Assembly: GCA_934663625.1 (NCBI GenBank)
Contig: CAKUKP010000015.1
Coordinates: forward strand, 1 to 39,449
Length of the DNA: 39,449 nt
Reading direction: 5' to 3'
DNA from: an uncultured Clostridia bacterium
Lineage (GTDB): Bacteria > Bacillota > Clostridia > Christensenellales > Aristaeellaceae
The notes beneath the pieces were generated by a model. The model worked only from the letters and a program-made list of their open reading frames with translations. It was not told the DNA's origin and ran no database searches. Both the position numbers and the translations under genes were made by a program. Positions 23,501 through 31,793 of this stretch are shown in pieces (within the stretch, counting starts at the first letter, position 1; every line of letters starts with the position of its first letter).

Positions 23501-24985
23501 ATGAAGATCGGTTTTGATTCTCAGAAATACATCCAGCTGCAATCGGAAAACATCCGCAATCGAATCAGCCAGTTCGGCGGAAAGCTGTATCTGGAATTCG
23601 GCGGAAAGCTGTTTGATGATTATCATGCTTCGCGCGTGCTGCCGGGCTTTGCGCCGGATAACAAGATTCGCATGCTGCTGGAATTGAAGGATCAGGCGGA
23701 AATCGTAATCGCCATCAACGCGAACGATATTGAAAAGAACAAAAAGCGCGGCGATCTGAACATCACCTACGATGCGGATGTGATGCGTCTGGTGGACGTA
23801 TTCCGCGATTTCGGGCTTTTCGTGGGCAGCATCGCACTGACGCAGTACACCGGCCAGCCGTCCGCGGAAATCTTCATGAAGCGCATGAAGAAGCTGGGGC
23901 TGAACGTATACCGCCTGTACCGCATTCCCGATTATCCATCGAACATCGCCCACATCGTCAGCGAAGACGGCTACGGCAGGAATGATTACATTCCCACCAC
24001 GCGCCCGCTGGTGGTGGTCACTGCGCCCGGCCCTGGCAGCGGAAAAATGGCCACCTGTCTATCCCAGCTGTACCACGAACACCGGCACGGCGTGCGCGCG
24101 GGCTATGCGAAATTTGAAACCTTCCCCATCTGGAATCTGCCGCTGAAGCATCCGGTGAACATCGCCTACGAGGCCGCGACCGCCGATCTGAACGATGTAA
24201 ACATGATCGACCCCTTCCATCTGGAGGCCTACGGCAAGCTGACGGTGAATTACAACCGCGATATCGAAATCTTCCCCGTGCTGCGCGCCACGTTTGAACA
24301 GATTTACGATGGCTATTGCCCGTACAAGAGCCCCACGGACATGGGCGTAAATATGGCGGGCTTCGCCATCGTGGATGACGACGTCTGCTGCGAAGCATCG
24401 AAGAATGAAATCATTCGCCGCTATTTCAAATCCGCCTGTTCGCTGCGCGAAGGCCTTGCCGAGCCGGGCGAGGTGCAGAAGCAGGAGCTTTTGATGCATT
24501 CACTGAACATCACGCCCGAAACCCGCACCACCGTGCTGCCCGCGCGCGCCAAGGCGGAACAGACCGGCGAACCCGCCACCGCCATCGAACTGCCGGACGG
24601 CAGAATCGTAACCGGCAAGACGTCCAACCTGCTTGGGGCATCCGCCGCGGCGATTCTGAACGCGCTGAAAATGCTGGCGGGCATTCCGGATGAAATCAAA
24701 CTGATCGCACCCGCCGTGATCGAACCCATCCAGAGCCTGAAGGTCGGCCACATGGGGCACCGCAATCCGCGCCTGCACATCAATGAAGTGCTGGTCGCGC
24801 TGGCGATCTGCGCCGCCACGAACCCCTCCGCCGCCGCCGCGATCGAGCAGCTGGATCGGCTGCGCGGCTGCGAGGCGCATTCCACGGTAATTCTGTCGCA
24901 GGTGGACGGCGATGTATTCAAGCGTCTCGGCATGAATTACACCAGCGATCCCGTATATCAGACCAACCGGCTGTACCACAATTGA
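23501..24985 (+). CDS. DUF1846 family protein
   Basis: 494 residues, the usual family length. Typical features are the N-terminal KIGFDSQKYIQLQSENIRNR, the FGGKLFDDYHASRVLPGF block, the glycine-rich TAPGPGSGKMATCLSQLYHE, which looks like a nucleotide-binding P-loop variant, and the C-terminal NPRLHINEVLVAL. The family is common in Firmicutes; its function is not established. GGAGG is 8 bases before the ATG. It is followed 36 bases later by a flavin reductase-like gene. The perfect palindrome at 23468-23483 suggests it is under specific regulation. Confidence 0.9.
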   Translation: MKIGFDSQKYIQLQSENIRNRISQFGGKLYLEFGGKLFDDYHASRVLPGFAPDNKIRMLLELKDQAEIVIAINANDIEKNKKRGDLNITYDADVMRLVDVFRDFGLFVGSIALTQYTGQPSAEIFMKRMKKLGLNVYRLYRIPDYPSNIAHIVSEDGYGRNDYIPTTRPLVVVTAPGPGSGKMATCLSQLYHEHRHGVRAGYAKFETFPIWNLPLKHPVNIAYEAATADLNDVNMIDPFHLEAYGKLTVNYNRDIEIFPVLRATFEQIYDGYCPYKSPTDMGVNMAGFAIVDDDVCCEASKNEIIRRYFKSACSLREGLAEPGEVQKQELLMHSLNITPETRTTVLPARAKAEQTGEPATAIELPDGRIVTGKTSNLLGASAAAILNALKMLAGIPDEIKLIAPAVIEPIQSLKVGHMGHRNPRLHINEVLVALAICAATNPSAAAAIEQLDRLRGCEAHSTVILSQVDGDVFKRLGMNYTSDPVYQTNRLYHN

Positions 24986-25021
24986 TCCTCTGCGCATATA
25001 TTCTCTACCGGAGGTGTTGAA

Positions 25022-25531
25022 ATGAAGGAAATCAATTATCTGGACGCGATCCGCGAAACCACCGCGCATTTGGAAAAGGGCGGCGTATTCCTGACGCTGG
25101 GCGGCGATACGCCGAACACGATGACCATCGGCTGGGCCTCGGTGGGCTACATGTGGAACCGCCCCATATTCACGGTGCTGGTGCGTCGCCAGCGCTACAC
25201 CTATAACATGATCCGCAATGCGGAAACCTTCACCGTGAGCGTGCCGACGAAGGATGCGCTGCGCGAGCAGCTGGCGTTCGCCGGCTCCGCTTCCGGCCGC
25301 GATGTGAATAAATTCGAAGGCCACGGCATCACCGCCGCGCCCGCCATCGATTCCAACGCGCCGATCATCGCGGAATGCGGGCTGCACTTCGAATGCAGAA
25401 CCGTGTTCGTTGAAGATATGCGCGATGGCTTCATCGATCCCGATGTGCACGATCGCTGCTATCCGAAGGATGATTATCATGTGATGTTCTTCGGCGAAAT
25501 CATCCGCTGCTATCGCACGGACGAAGCATAG
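25022..25531 (+). CDS. Flavin reductase-like (flavoredoxin type) FMN-binding protein
   Basis: 169 residues with the split-barrel pattern of the flavin reductase-like family: FLTLGGDTPNTMTIGWASVGYMW, PIFTVLVRRQRYTYNMI and ETFTVSVP, which contact FMN. It would carry electrons or reduce flavins in the cytoplasm; partner and substrate are unknown. GGAGGTG precedes the ATG. It is probably co-transcribed with DUF1846 and ends 15 bases before the -35 of the sigG promoter. Confidence 0.88.
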   Translation: MKEINYLDAIRETTAHLEKGGVFLTLGGDTPNTMTIGWASVGYMWNRPIFTVLVRRQRYTYNMIRNAETFTVSVPTKDALREQLAFAGSASGRDVNKFEGHGITAAPAIDSNAPIIAECGLHFECRTVFVEDMRDGFIDPDVHDRCYPKDDYHVMFFGEIIRCYRTDEA

Positions 25532-25546
25532 GCATTTTCCCGCCAT

Positions 25547-25576
25547 GAATAGTTCACCCTCGCACGGGCAATAATG
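25547..25576 (+). promoter_or_regulatory. Sigma-F type promoter of sigG
   Basis: GAATA (25547-25551), a 15-base spacer, and GGCAATAATG (25567-25576), a full match to the sigma-F -10 consensus GGNNANANTR; the -35 differs from GYATA at one base. In Bacillus, sigG is known to be transcribed by sigma-F in the forespore. Transcription would start at about 25583. Confidence 0.7.
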
Positions 25577-25597
25577 ACCCGTGTTGGGGGTGATTTT

Positions 25598-26374
25598 TTG
25601 AGCCTGAACAAGGTTGAAATATGCGGCGTGGATACATCATCGCTGCCGGTGCTTTCGCAGGAGAAAATGCGCGAGCTGCTCGCGCTTGCACAGGCGGGCG
25701 ATATGGAAGCGCGGCACGAACTGATTCAGGGCAACCTGCGGCTGGTGCTGAGCGTGCTGCAGCGCTTTCACAACCACGGCGAAAATGCCGATGATCTATT
25801 TCAGGTGGGCTGCATCGGTCTGATGAAGGGGCTGGATAATTTCGATCTTACGATGAACGTGCGCCTGTCCACCTACTGCGTGCCGATGATCATCGGCGAA
25901 ATCCGCCGCTATCTGCGCGACAACAACCCCATTCGCGTATCCCGATCGCTGCGCGATATCGCCTATAAGGCGCTGCGCGCGCGGGATGAACTGGCGGCGC
26001 GCAATAACAATGATCCCGCCATCGCCGATATCGCGCGCGAGCTTTCCCTGCCGGAGGAGGATGTGATGCTGGCGCTGGAGGCGATTCAGGATCCCATATC
26101 CTTTTCCGATCCCGTATATCAGGATGGCGGCGACGCGATCTGCGTGGCGGATCAGATTCGCGATCAATCGGTAAGCGAGGATCAATGGGTGCGCACGCTT
26201 TCGATCAAAAACGCCATCGATCATCTGGCGGATCGCCAGAAAAGCATCATCCGAAGCCGGTTCTTTCAGGGCAAAACGCAGATGGAGGTCGCCGATGAAA
26301 TCGGCATTTCGCAGGCGCAGGTATCGCGGCTGGAAAAGACCGCGCTGAAGCAGATGCAGAAATATATCGGCTAA
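25598..26374 (+). CDS. sigG: Forespore sporulation sigma factor sigma-G
   Basis: 258 residues. The N terminus LNKVEICGVDTSSLPVL is the sigma-G signature; region 2 has DDLFQVGCIGLMK and MIIGEIRRYLRDNNPIRVSR; region 4 ends GKTQMEVADEIGISQAQVSR. Sigma-G drives late forespore genes. The start is a TTG at 25598: GGGGGTGAT lies at 25586-25594, and translation from here gives M-S-L-N-K-V, like the known MSRNKV start. The ATG at 25574 overlaps the promoter -10 and so would not be in the mRNA. In many Firmicutes sigG sits beside sigE and spoIIGA, which are absent here. Confidence 0.96.
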   Translation: MSLNKVEICGVDTSSLPVLSQEKMRELLALAQAGDMEARHELIQGNLRLVLSVLQRFHNHGENADDLFQVGCIGLMKGLDNFDLTMNVRLSTYCVPMIIGEIRRYLRDNNPIRVSRSLRDIAYKALRARDELAARNNNDPAIADIARELSLPEEDVMLALEAIQDPISFSDPVYQDGGDAICVADQIRDQSVSEDQWVRTLSIKNAIDHLADRQKSIIRSRFFQGKTQMEVADEIGISQAQVSRLEKTALKQMQKYIG

Positions 26375-26425
26375 ACCTGCATGAAAAACAGAAACGGGAC
26401 GCTGCAAAACACGGAACGTAGCCCC

Positions 26426-26812
26426 CTGCCTTCCTCTGATGATACACGGCAACACGATCAGTCGTAACTCCTGCCTTCCTCTGATGAGGAAGGTGTCAGC
26501 CAAAGGCTGACGGAAGGAGAGATAACGTACCCATCGAATTTAAGTAGGTTTGTTGGTTCTGCGGCAGGGCTTCTCTCCCTCCGTCAACGGCGAATGCCGC
26601 TGACACCTCCCTTCAGCAGTCGCGTAAGGCGGCAAACCTGATGGTTTGCCGGTCGGCTTATAGCCGACTGCCGACGGCTCAATCGAAGATTGAGGCGCGG
26701 CACCGCTGCTTGCAGCCCGCGACCAGCCGGTGCGAATCCTACGGATTCCGGCACCGCGCTGCCGAAACCTTGCACAGCAGGGTTTCGGTGCGTACCATCA
26801 GGTGGAGGCAAG
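26426..26812. repeat. Palindromic repeat cassette, copy C (extended), with a broken extra start
   Basis: The copy starts at 26473 with CCTTCCTC/GAGGAAGG, then GTCAGCC-AAA-GGCTGAC, and matches copies A and B to about 26580. It continues as a string of other hairpins (GGCAAACC/GGTTTGCC, GTCGGC/GCCGAC, CCGAAACC/GGTTTCGG) and ends in the shared CATCAGGTGGAG at 26798. A second fragment of the element start lies at 26426-26442. No coding capacity is visible. The stretch 26375-26425 holds GGACGCTGCAA (26397-26407), the left arm of the terminator at 26877. Confidence 0.8.
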
Positions 26813-26876
26813 GATTACGCCCGTTTGACCTTGTCAGCAGAGGCGAAAAAAGTCGCTGGCTTTGGCAATAAACCGA

Positions 26877-26907
26877 GGACGCTGCAAGGTTCATCCTTGC
26901 AGCGTCC
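26877..26907. terminator. Terminator hairpin between sigG and the 13-repeat gene
   Basis: Perfect 13-base arms GGACGCTGCAAGG and CCTTGCAGCGTCC with a 5-base loop. It can serve the minus-strand gene ending at 26930, whose transcript then reads TCGGTTTATT, and possibly plus-strand read-through. Confidence 0.7.
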
Positions 26908-26929
26908 CCTGATTTATTTATGGAATGCT

Positions 26930-29900
26930 TTAGCCGATATCCGTCGGCGGCGTGCAGTACGGGCAGGCGTGATAGCCGGACCTGATTACGAACTCCAGCA
27001 TAACGCCCGTTCCACCGGACAGACCCGCGTCGGAGCATCTTGCATTGGTGTGGTAGTACATCTGGCTGCTGTCCAGATCGATGTACACCGTGGTATCCGC
27101 TGCCGCGGCGTACCGCACATCGGATTCCTCATACGCCTCGGAACCGCCGATGCACAGCGGGCAGGGCTGCATACCGTACGCCAATGCCCTCGCGAAGCCG
27201 CCCGCGACCGCGCGGCTGCCCGCGCAGCTGGCGCTTACGTGGTAATACTGTCCGCCGGGTTCGGCGTACACGGTCTTATCCGCCGCCGCTGCACAGCTGG
27301 GGCAGGCTTCCTTGCCGTAATTCAGCGCCGTTTCCAGCGTGATATACGATGCACCCGCGCCCGCGCAGGATTCGCTCGCGTGATAATATCTGCCGGTGAG
27401 GGAAGCGTATACCTTGATGCCGGACGTGCCGGGCGTGAAGGTATTCGAAGATACCACCTGCACCTGGCTTACGCAGTACGGGCAGGGCGAGAAGCCATAC
27501 GCCAGCGCCGCCGCGCGCGTGCCGGAGCTTGCGCCCGAACCTGCGCACGCGCTGGAATAGTGGTAATACTTGCCGCCGGGAACCGCGTACACCGTGGTGT
27601 TCGCCGCTTCCGCGCATACGGGACAGCCCGTCTTGCCGTAGTTCAACGCCGTTTCCAGCGTGATGTAGGATGCATCCGTCATGCCGGAGCAGTTGGGCAG
27701 CGTGTGGAAGTACGGCGCGTCGATTCTCGCATACACCTTGATGCCGGAGGTACCGGTGGTAAACGTACCGCTGGACTGCGGCAGGTTCGGATTCTGCGTC
27801 GGCTGCGGCAGCGTTTCCTGTTCCTGCTGCGCCTTCCACGCATTGTATTTGGCAACGCAGGTCGGGCACGCGGTCTGACCCAGCAGCATCGCATCCTGAA
27901 TCGTGCGCTGCTTCGCGTTCGTCATGCCGCTGCAATCGGAGGTGGCATGGTAGTAGGTTCCGTTATCGTTGGAATACACCATGTAGTTCGCCGCCGCCGC
28001 GCAGGTGGGACACGCCGTCTTGCCGTACTGCACCGCGTAGGAAAGCGGTACATACTGCGCATCCGTCATGCCGGAGCAATACTGCTGCGTGTGATAATAT
28101 CTGCCCGACGCAGTCGCATATACGTATACGCCGCTGCCGGAGATGATCGGATCGGTTGTTCCTGCATTGCCATTTCCTTCGCCCGTGCCGTTTCCGTATA
28201 CAGGCGTGGTGCCGTTCCAGCAGTTCGGGCACTTTTGATAGCCGTATGCCAGCGCATACGCCACGGTTCCTGAGCTGGCATTCTCCATGCCGGAGCAGGA
28301 AGCGTAGGAATGATAATACGTTCCGCCGGGCGTTGCGTATACGATGGTATCCGCGCCCTGACAGCATTCGGGGCAGGCCGCGCGGCCGGATTGCAGCATC
28401 GCTTTAAGCGTGTAGCGGGTCGCGTTCGTCATGCCGGAGCAATTCGATCTGGAATGATAGTATCTGCCGCCCTTTGTGCCGTATACGTATACGGTGGTAT
28501 CGTCAATAATGCTTCCAGCGGACAGATCGCCGGTACCGCTGGTGCGCAGGCATACCGGACATTTCGCCTTGGCAAGAATCAGCGCTTCCGCCAGCGTGAT
28601 CTGGTATGCGCCCTCCATGCCGGAGCAGTTGGACTGCGAATGATAATAGGTTCCGTTTCGGGTGGCGTACACCAGCTCGCCCGCCGACGGGCAGCAGGTG
28701 GGGCACGCCGTCTTGCCCGCCAGCATGGCCGCCAACAGGCTGCCGGAGCGCGCGCCGGACATGCCGGAGCAATCGGGCTCCGTATGGAAGTACTTGCCGT
28801 TCTGGGTCGCGTATACGGTGATGCCGCTCATATCGGTGGTCGAAGCATTTGCAAACTTCAGTTCGCCGCTCTTCAGGGATTCCACCTTGCCGGTTACGCA
28901 TACCGGGCACGCCGTTTTGCCCTGATTTTCCGCCGCTGCTACCGTGCCGCGAACCGCATTGGTCATGCCGGAGCAATTCTGATCATAGTGATAATACTTC
29001 CCGTTTGCGGTGGCGTAGCAGTAGGTCTGTCCCTCATAGCATACGGGGCAGGGCGCAAGCTTGCGCGCCGTCGCCACATCCAGCGTCACCTTGGAAAGCT
29101 TCACGCCGGATTCGATCGCGGTACAGGTATCCGTCTTATGGTAATACAGGCCGGTTGCGGGCATGTATACGGTATCGCCGGTCGTCGTTCCGCCCGAAGT
29201 GCCGCCGTTTCCGCCCGGAATGGGCGTCGCCGTCGCATCGGGGCGCAGCGATTCAATACCGTTCGGGTCGGCCGGGGTAAATTCCGCGCCCGCGCTCGCG
29301 CTGGGCGAAACGGAAGCCTCCGGCGCGATCGTCGCGGTCGGGCTGGCGACGGGCGAAATAGGATCCGTGATCACTGTGGAAGGATCGCCCTGATCGCCGG
29401 TTCCGCCGATCAACATGATCAGCAGAACGATCAGCACCACGAACCATACCGCCGAAACGCCGGAAACCACGTATCTGGTTTTCTTTTCCAGATGGTTATA
29501 GCGCCACAGGAAATAAATGCCCAGCGGCGGCAGGATGAACAGCAGCGCAAAGGTTACCCAGCTATTGTATTCGATGTAGCGCAGCACGGGATTGCGCTCC
29601 TCATAATCGCCGCCGTCCGGATAATCATCCGCATCGGCGTCGCGATAGCGATCGTCGCCATCATCATAATAGCCGTCGCCGTCCGCGTAATCGCCGTCGT
29701 AGCCGCCGTCATCGTAACCATCATCGGCGTAATCGCCGTCATAGCCGCCGTCGTCCGCATAATCGCCGTCGTAGCCATCGTCGCCGTCCGCGTAATCGCC
29801 GTCGTCTGCGTAATCGTCATCGTATCGATCATCGCGCCGTGCGAAGCGTCCGGAATAACCGTTTTCGGGCGCGTAATCATCGCCGTCCTCGCCGGCATAC

Positions 29901-30097
29901 GCATTATCCCCGCCGTACTGATCCTCCGGCGCATAATCTTCATTATTATAATCATCGAAACTGTATTCGCCGTTCTCCTCGGAATCGGACAATTCGGCAT
30001 TCCTGCCCAGACGATGCACATTGCCTTCGCCGAAGCGGAACGCAAGCCCCTTCTTTGAAATATCAAATTCCATCTTTCCGATCTTATGCGTTGCCAT
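26930..30097 (-). CDS. Giant membrane protein with 13 tandem H-x4-C/C-P-x-C domains
   Basis: 1055 residues. Residues 44-168 are a low-complexity Asp/Tyr/Gly stretch; two membrane helices lie at about 178-198 and 209-231, joined by a basic loop (RYNHLEKKTR); 232-308 is a Pro/Ser/Thr linker; 310-1048 hold 13 copies of a domain of about 45 residues, VYA-x4-G-x-YYH-x4-C-S-G-M ... GK-x2-CP-x-C. By the positive-inside rule the loop is cytoplasmic and both ends lie outside. The domain resembles the small Ada-type metal-binding fold, so each may bind zinc through one His and three Cys. The start is the ATG at 30097 with AGGTGG 7 bases upstream. It is divergent from the CapA-like gene. Function unknown. 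Repeats 9-10 and 11-12 are a recent duplication of a two-domain unit. Confidence 0.88.
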   Translation of the reverse strand: MATHKIGKMEFDISKKGLAFRFGEGNVHRLGRNAELSDSEENGEYSFDDYNNEDYAPEDQYGGDNAYAGEDGDDYAPENGYSGRFARRDDRYDDDYADDGDYADGDDGYDGDYADDGGYDGDYADDGYDDGGYDGDYADGDGYYDDGDDRYRDADADDYPDGGDYEERNPVLRYIEYNSWVTFALLFILPPLGIYFLWRYNHLEKKTRYVVSGVSAVWFVVLIVLLIMLIGGTGDQGDPSTVITDPISPVASPTATIAPEASVSPSASAGAEFTPADPNGIESLRPDATATPIPGGNGGTSGGTTTGDTVYMPATGLYYHKTDTCTAIESGVKLSKVTLDVATARKLAPCPVCYEGQTYCYATANGKYYHYDQNCSGMTNAVRGTVAAAENQGKTACPVCVTGKVESLKSGELKFANASTTDMSGITVYATQNGKYFHTEPDCSGMSGARSGSLLAAMLAGKTACPTCCPSAGELVYATRNGTYYHSQSNCSGMEGAYQITLAEALILAKAKCPVCLRTSGTGDLSAGSIIDDTTVYVYGTKGGRYYHSRSNCSGMTNATRYTLKAMLQSGRAACPECCQGADTIVYATPGGTYYHSYASCSGMENASSGTVAYALAYGYQKCPNCWNGTTPVYGNGTGEGNGNAGTTDPIISGSGVYVYATASGRYYHTQQYCSGMTDAQYVPLSYAVQYGKTACPTCAAAANYMVYSNDNGTYYHATSDCSGMTNAKQRTIQDAMLLGQTACPTCVAKYNAWKAQQEQETLPQPTQNPNLPQSSGTFTTGTSGIKVYARIDAPYFHTLPNCSGMTDASYITLETALNYGKTGCPVCAEAANTTVYAVPGGKYYHYSSACAGSGASSGTRAAALAYGFSPCPYCVSQVQVVSSNTFTPGTSGIKVYASLTGRYYHASESCAGAGASYITLETALNYGKEACPSCAAAADKTVYAEPGGQYYHVSASCAGSRAVAGGFARALAYGMQPCPLCIGGSEAYEESDVRYAAAADTTVYIDLDSSQMYYHTNARCSDAGLSGGTGVMLEFVIRSGYHACPYCTPPTDIG
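26954..29170 (-). repeat. Coding repeat array: 13 His/Cys domains
   Basis: Each unit is about 130-180 bp including linkers. All 13 keep Y-(Y/F)-H, the first Cys four residues after the His, and the final CPxC. Spacing from first Cys to CPxC is about 20-21 residues in most. Units 9 to 12 share near-identical segments such as ITLETALNYGK. Confidence 0.9.
29594..29968 (-). repeat. Coding low-complexity tract rich in Asp, Gly and Tyr
   Basis: Imperfect short tandem repeats encoding variants of DYADDGYDGD. They form the acidic N-terminal part of the giant membrane protein. Confidence 0.85.
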
Positions 30098-30110
30098 ACA
30101 ATACCCACCT

Positions 30111-30134
30111 ATTCTAATACAGTTTCCGCTGTAT
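30111..30134 (-). promoter_or_regulatory. Inverted repeat and -10-like box upstream of the 13-repeat gene
   Basis: ATACAG-N6-CTGTAT (30117-30134) lies directly next to TAGAAT on the minus strand (30111-30116). No good -35 matches this box, so the inverted repeat may be an operator within the leader from the promoter at 30213-30241. Confidence 0.4.
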
Positions 30135-30212
30135 TTCGCCGTTCGTGTCCGAAAACATGCCGTTTCGTTCGATATCCATCCGCATAGATTACACACAGAT
30201 GATACCAGTACA

Positions 30213-30241
30213 AGCATACAACAGAACCCGATTACTGTCAA
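30213..30241 (-). promoter_or_regulatory. Sigma-A type promoter of the 13-repeat gene
   Basis: Minus-strand TTGACA (30236-30241), 17-base spacer, TATGCT (30213-30218). It gives a leader of about 110 bases. Confidence 0.65.
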
Positions 30242-30369
30242 TCCGCATAAATCGAAAAAAAATAGACACAATATTGTGTTTTTTGTATCATGCGCATTCG
30301 AATAACCTTCATCAAACCGTTACACTTCGAAATACAATTGAAATAATTCAAAGAAAGCACATTAAAGTC

Positions 30370-30398
30370 ATTTTTTTGCGCCGGTTGTATGTTATAAT
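30370..30398 (+). promoter_or_regulatory. Extended -10 promoter of the CapA-like gene
   Basis: TG-T-TATAAT at 30390-30398 is a full extended -10; the -35 (ATTTTT at 30370) is weak. The region 30098-30468 is otherwise AT-rich with no coding capacity. Confidence 0.6.
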
Positions 30399-30468
30399 AC
30401 TGTCAGATAGAAATATCAGGTAAGAATCGGCAGGAATCGTTTCCCCGCCGCGCTTGGGAGGGTTACAA

Positions 30469-31776
30469 ATGGCAAACAGAAAAAAGGGCATTCGCATCGG
30501 CAATTACCGCATCACGCCGCTGGGCATCGGAACGATCATCGCGCTGATCGTGATCATCGCCGCCGTGATCGTAATCCTTGTAATGAAACCCTTCGATTTG
30601 AATCAGTCGCCCGATAACAGTACGACGAACGCAAACATCAGCGCCACGCCCGATGTTTCCGTAACCGCTGCGCCAACCGCAGCCGCAACGCCCGTGCCCA
30701 CGGCGACCCCCACGCCCGCGCCGGAGCTGCGCAGCGCGACGATTCGTTCGCTGGGCGAAATCGCGATCCAGCAGAATCTGCTGGCGGCCGCGTATGATTC
30801 GGAAACGAAAACCTACGATTTTACCGATATGTTTGAATACATATCCGATGTAATGGGCGACGCCGATTACACCGTGGGCGATGTGGAAGGTTCGCTGGGC
30901 GGCACGATGGACGCCACCGGCGAGGGCAGTCGCCTGGTCACCCCGCCTTCGCTGATCGATGCGCTGAAGGCGTGCGGCGTGGATATGCTCACGCTGGCGA
31001 ACGATCACGCGCTGGACGGCATGTTCGGCGATCTGACCGCCGCGATGCAGAATCTGAAGAACGCCGGTATGGAATACATCGGCGCGGCGATGTCGCAGGA
31101 AGAAAAGGATACGCCGAAGATCGTTGAAATCAACGGCATCAAGGTGGGCTTCCTCGCCTACACCGAATCTCTGAACGGCATGGAAGCCAAATCCGATGCG
31201 GACGCGGTAAAATACGGCGTGAACCTGATTTCCGGTTCCACCACGCCCGATGCGGATACGAAGGCGCTGCGCGACGCGGGCGCGGATGTGGTGATCTGCT
31301 ACATGAGCTGGGGCGAAATGCTGAACCGCAGCGCCACGAACAACCAGCAGATCTTCGCCAGGGCGCTGGTGAACGCGGGCGTAGATGTGATCATCGGCTA
31401 TAACCCGCACGCGGTGCAGCCCGCGCTATGGCTGGAATCGAACGGAAACCGCACGCTGTGCCTGTGCGCCACCGGCAATTTCCTGTCCGACATCCGTGAA
31501 CAGTACTTCGACAGCGGCCTGATCTTCCAGTTCACCATTCAGGAAAAGGCCGATTATTCCGGATTTGAAATCACGAATCCGCTGTACATTCCCACTTACG
31601 TATGGCGCATTGAAAATGAGGACGGCTCATTCGATTACCGCACGCTGGCGGCGGGACAATGGCTGGAAAGCAAGCCCGAAGGCATGGATTACACGCAGGA
31701 AACCCGCATGAAGCAGGTGTGGGCGGAACAGCAATCCATCATGGGCAAGGATGTAGCCACCATTTCCGCGGAATAA
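30469..31776 (+). CDS. CapA-like (PgsA family) membrane-anchored protein with altered metal site
   Basis: 435 residues: a basic N terminus, one membrane helix at about 19-40, an Ala/Thr/Pro linker to about 85, and a CapA/metallophosphatase-like domain. Family landmarks are present but changed: GDI is LGEI (E97), NLE is DVE (E140), NNH is NDH (178-180), HWG is SWG (S280), and GHHPHV is GYNPHA (310-315). N178 and H314 stay. The family is tied to poly-gamma-glutamate and other surface polymers. The loss of several ligands suggests weak or no phosphatase-type activity. The ATG has GGGAGGG 6 bases upstream. Divergent from the 13-repeat gene and built in the same way (anchor, Pro/Thr linker, outside domain). 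Confidence 0.85.
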   Translation: MANRKKGIRIGNYRITPLGIGTIIALIVIIAAVIVILVMKPFDLNQSPDNSTTNANISATPDVSVTAAPTAAATPVPTATPTPAPELRSATIRSLGEIAIQQNLLAAAYDSETKTYDFTDMFEYISDVMGDADYTVGDVEGSLGGTMDATGEGSRLVTPPSLIDALKACGVDMLTLANDHALDGMFGDLTAAMQNLKNAGMEYIGAAMSQEEKDTPKIVEINGIKVGFLAYTESLNGMEAKSDADAVKYGVNLISGSTTPDADTKALRDAGADVVICYMSWGEMLNRSATNNQQIFARALVNAGVDVIIGYNPHAVQPALWLESNGNRTLCLCATGNFLSDIREQYFDSGLIFQFTIQEKADYSGFEITNPLYIPTYVWRIENEDGSFDYRTLAAGQWLESKPEGMDYTQETRMKQVWAEQQSIMGKDVATISAE

Positions 31777-31793
31777 ACCGATATTCTGAAATC

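Noticed and set aside
25574..25597. ATG at 25574 as the start of sigG
   Set aside because: It overlaps the sigma-F -10 element, has no ribosome binding site, and would add eight residues not seen in sigma-G proteins.
28310..30058. Long plus-strand open frame opposite the 13-repeat gene
   Set aside because: It arises from the codon bias of the repeats and shows low-complexity Ala/Gly/Arg/Ile sequence with no start signal.
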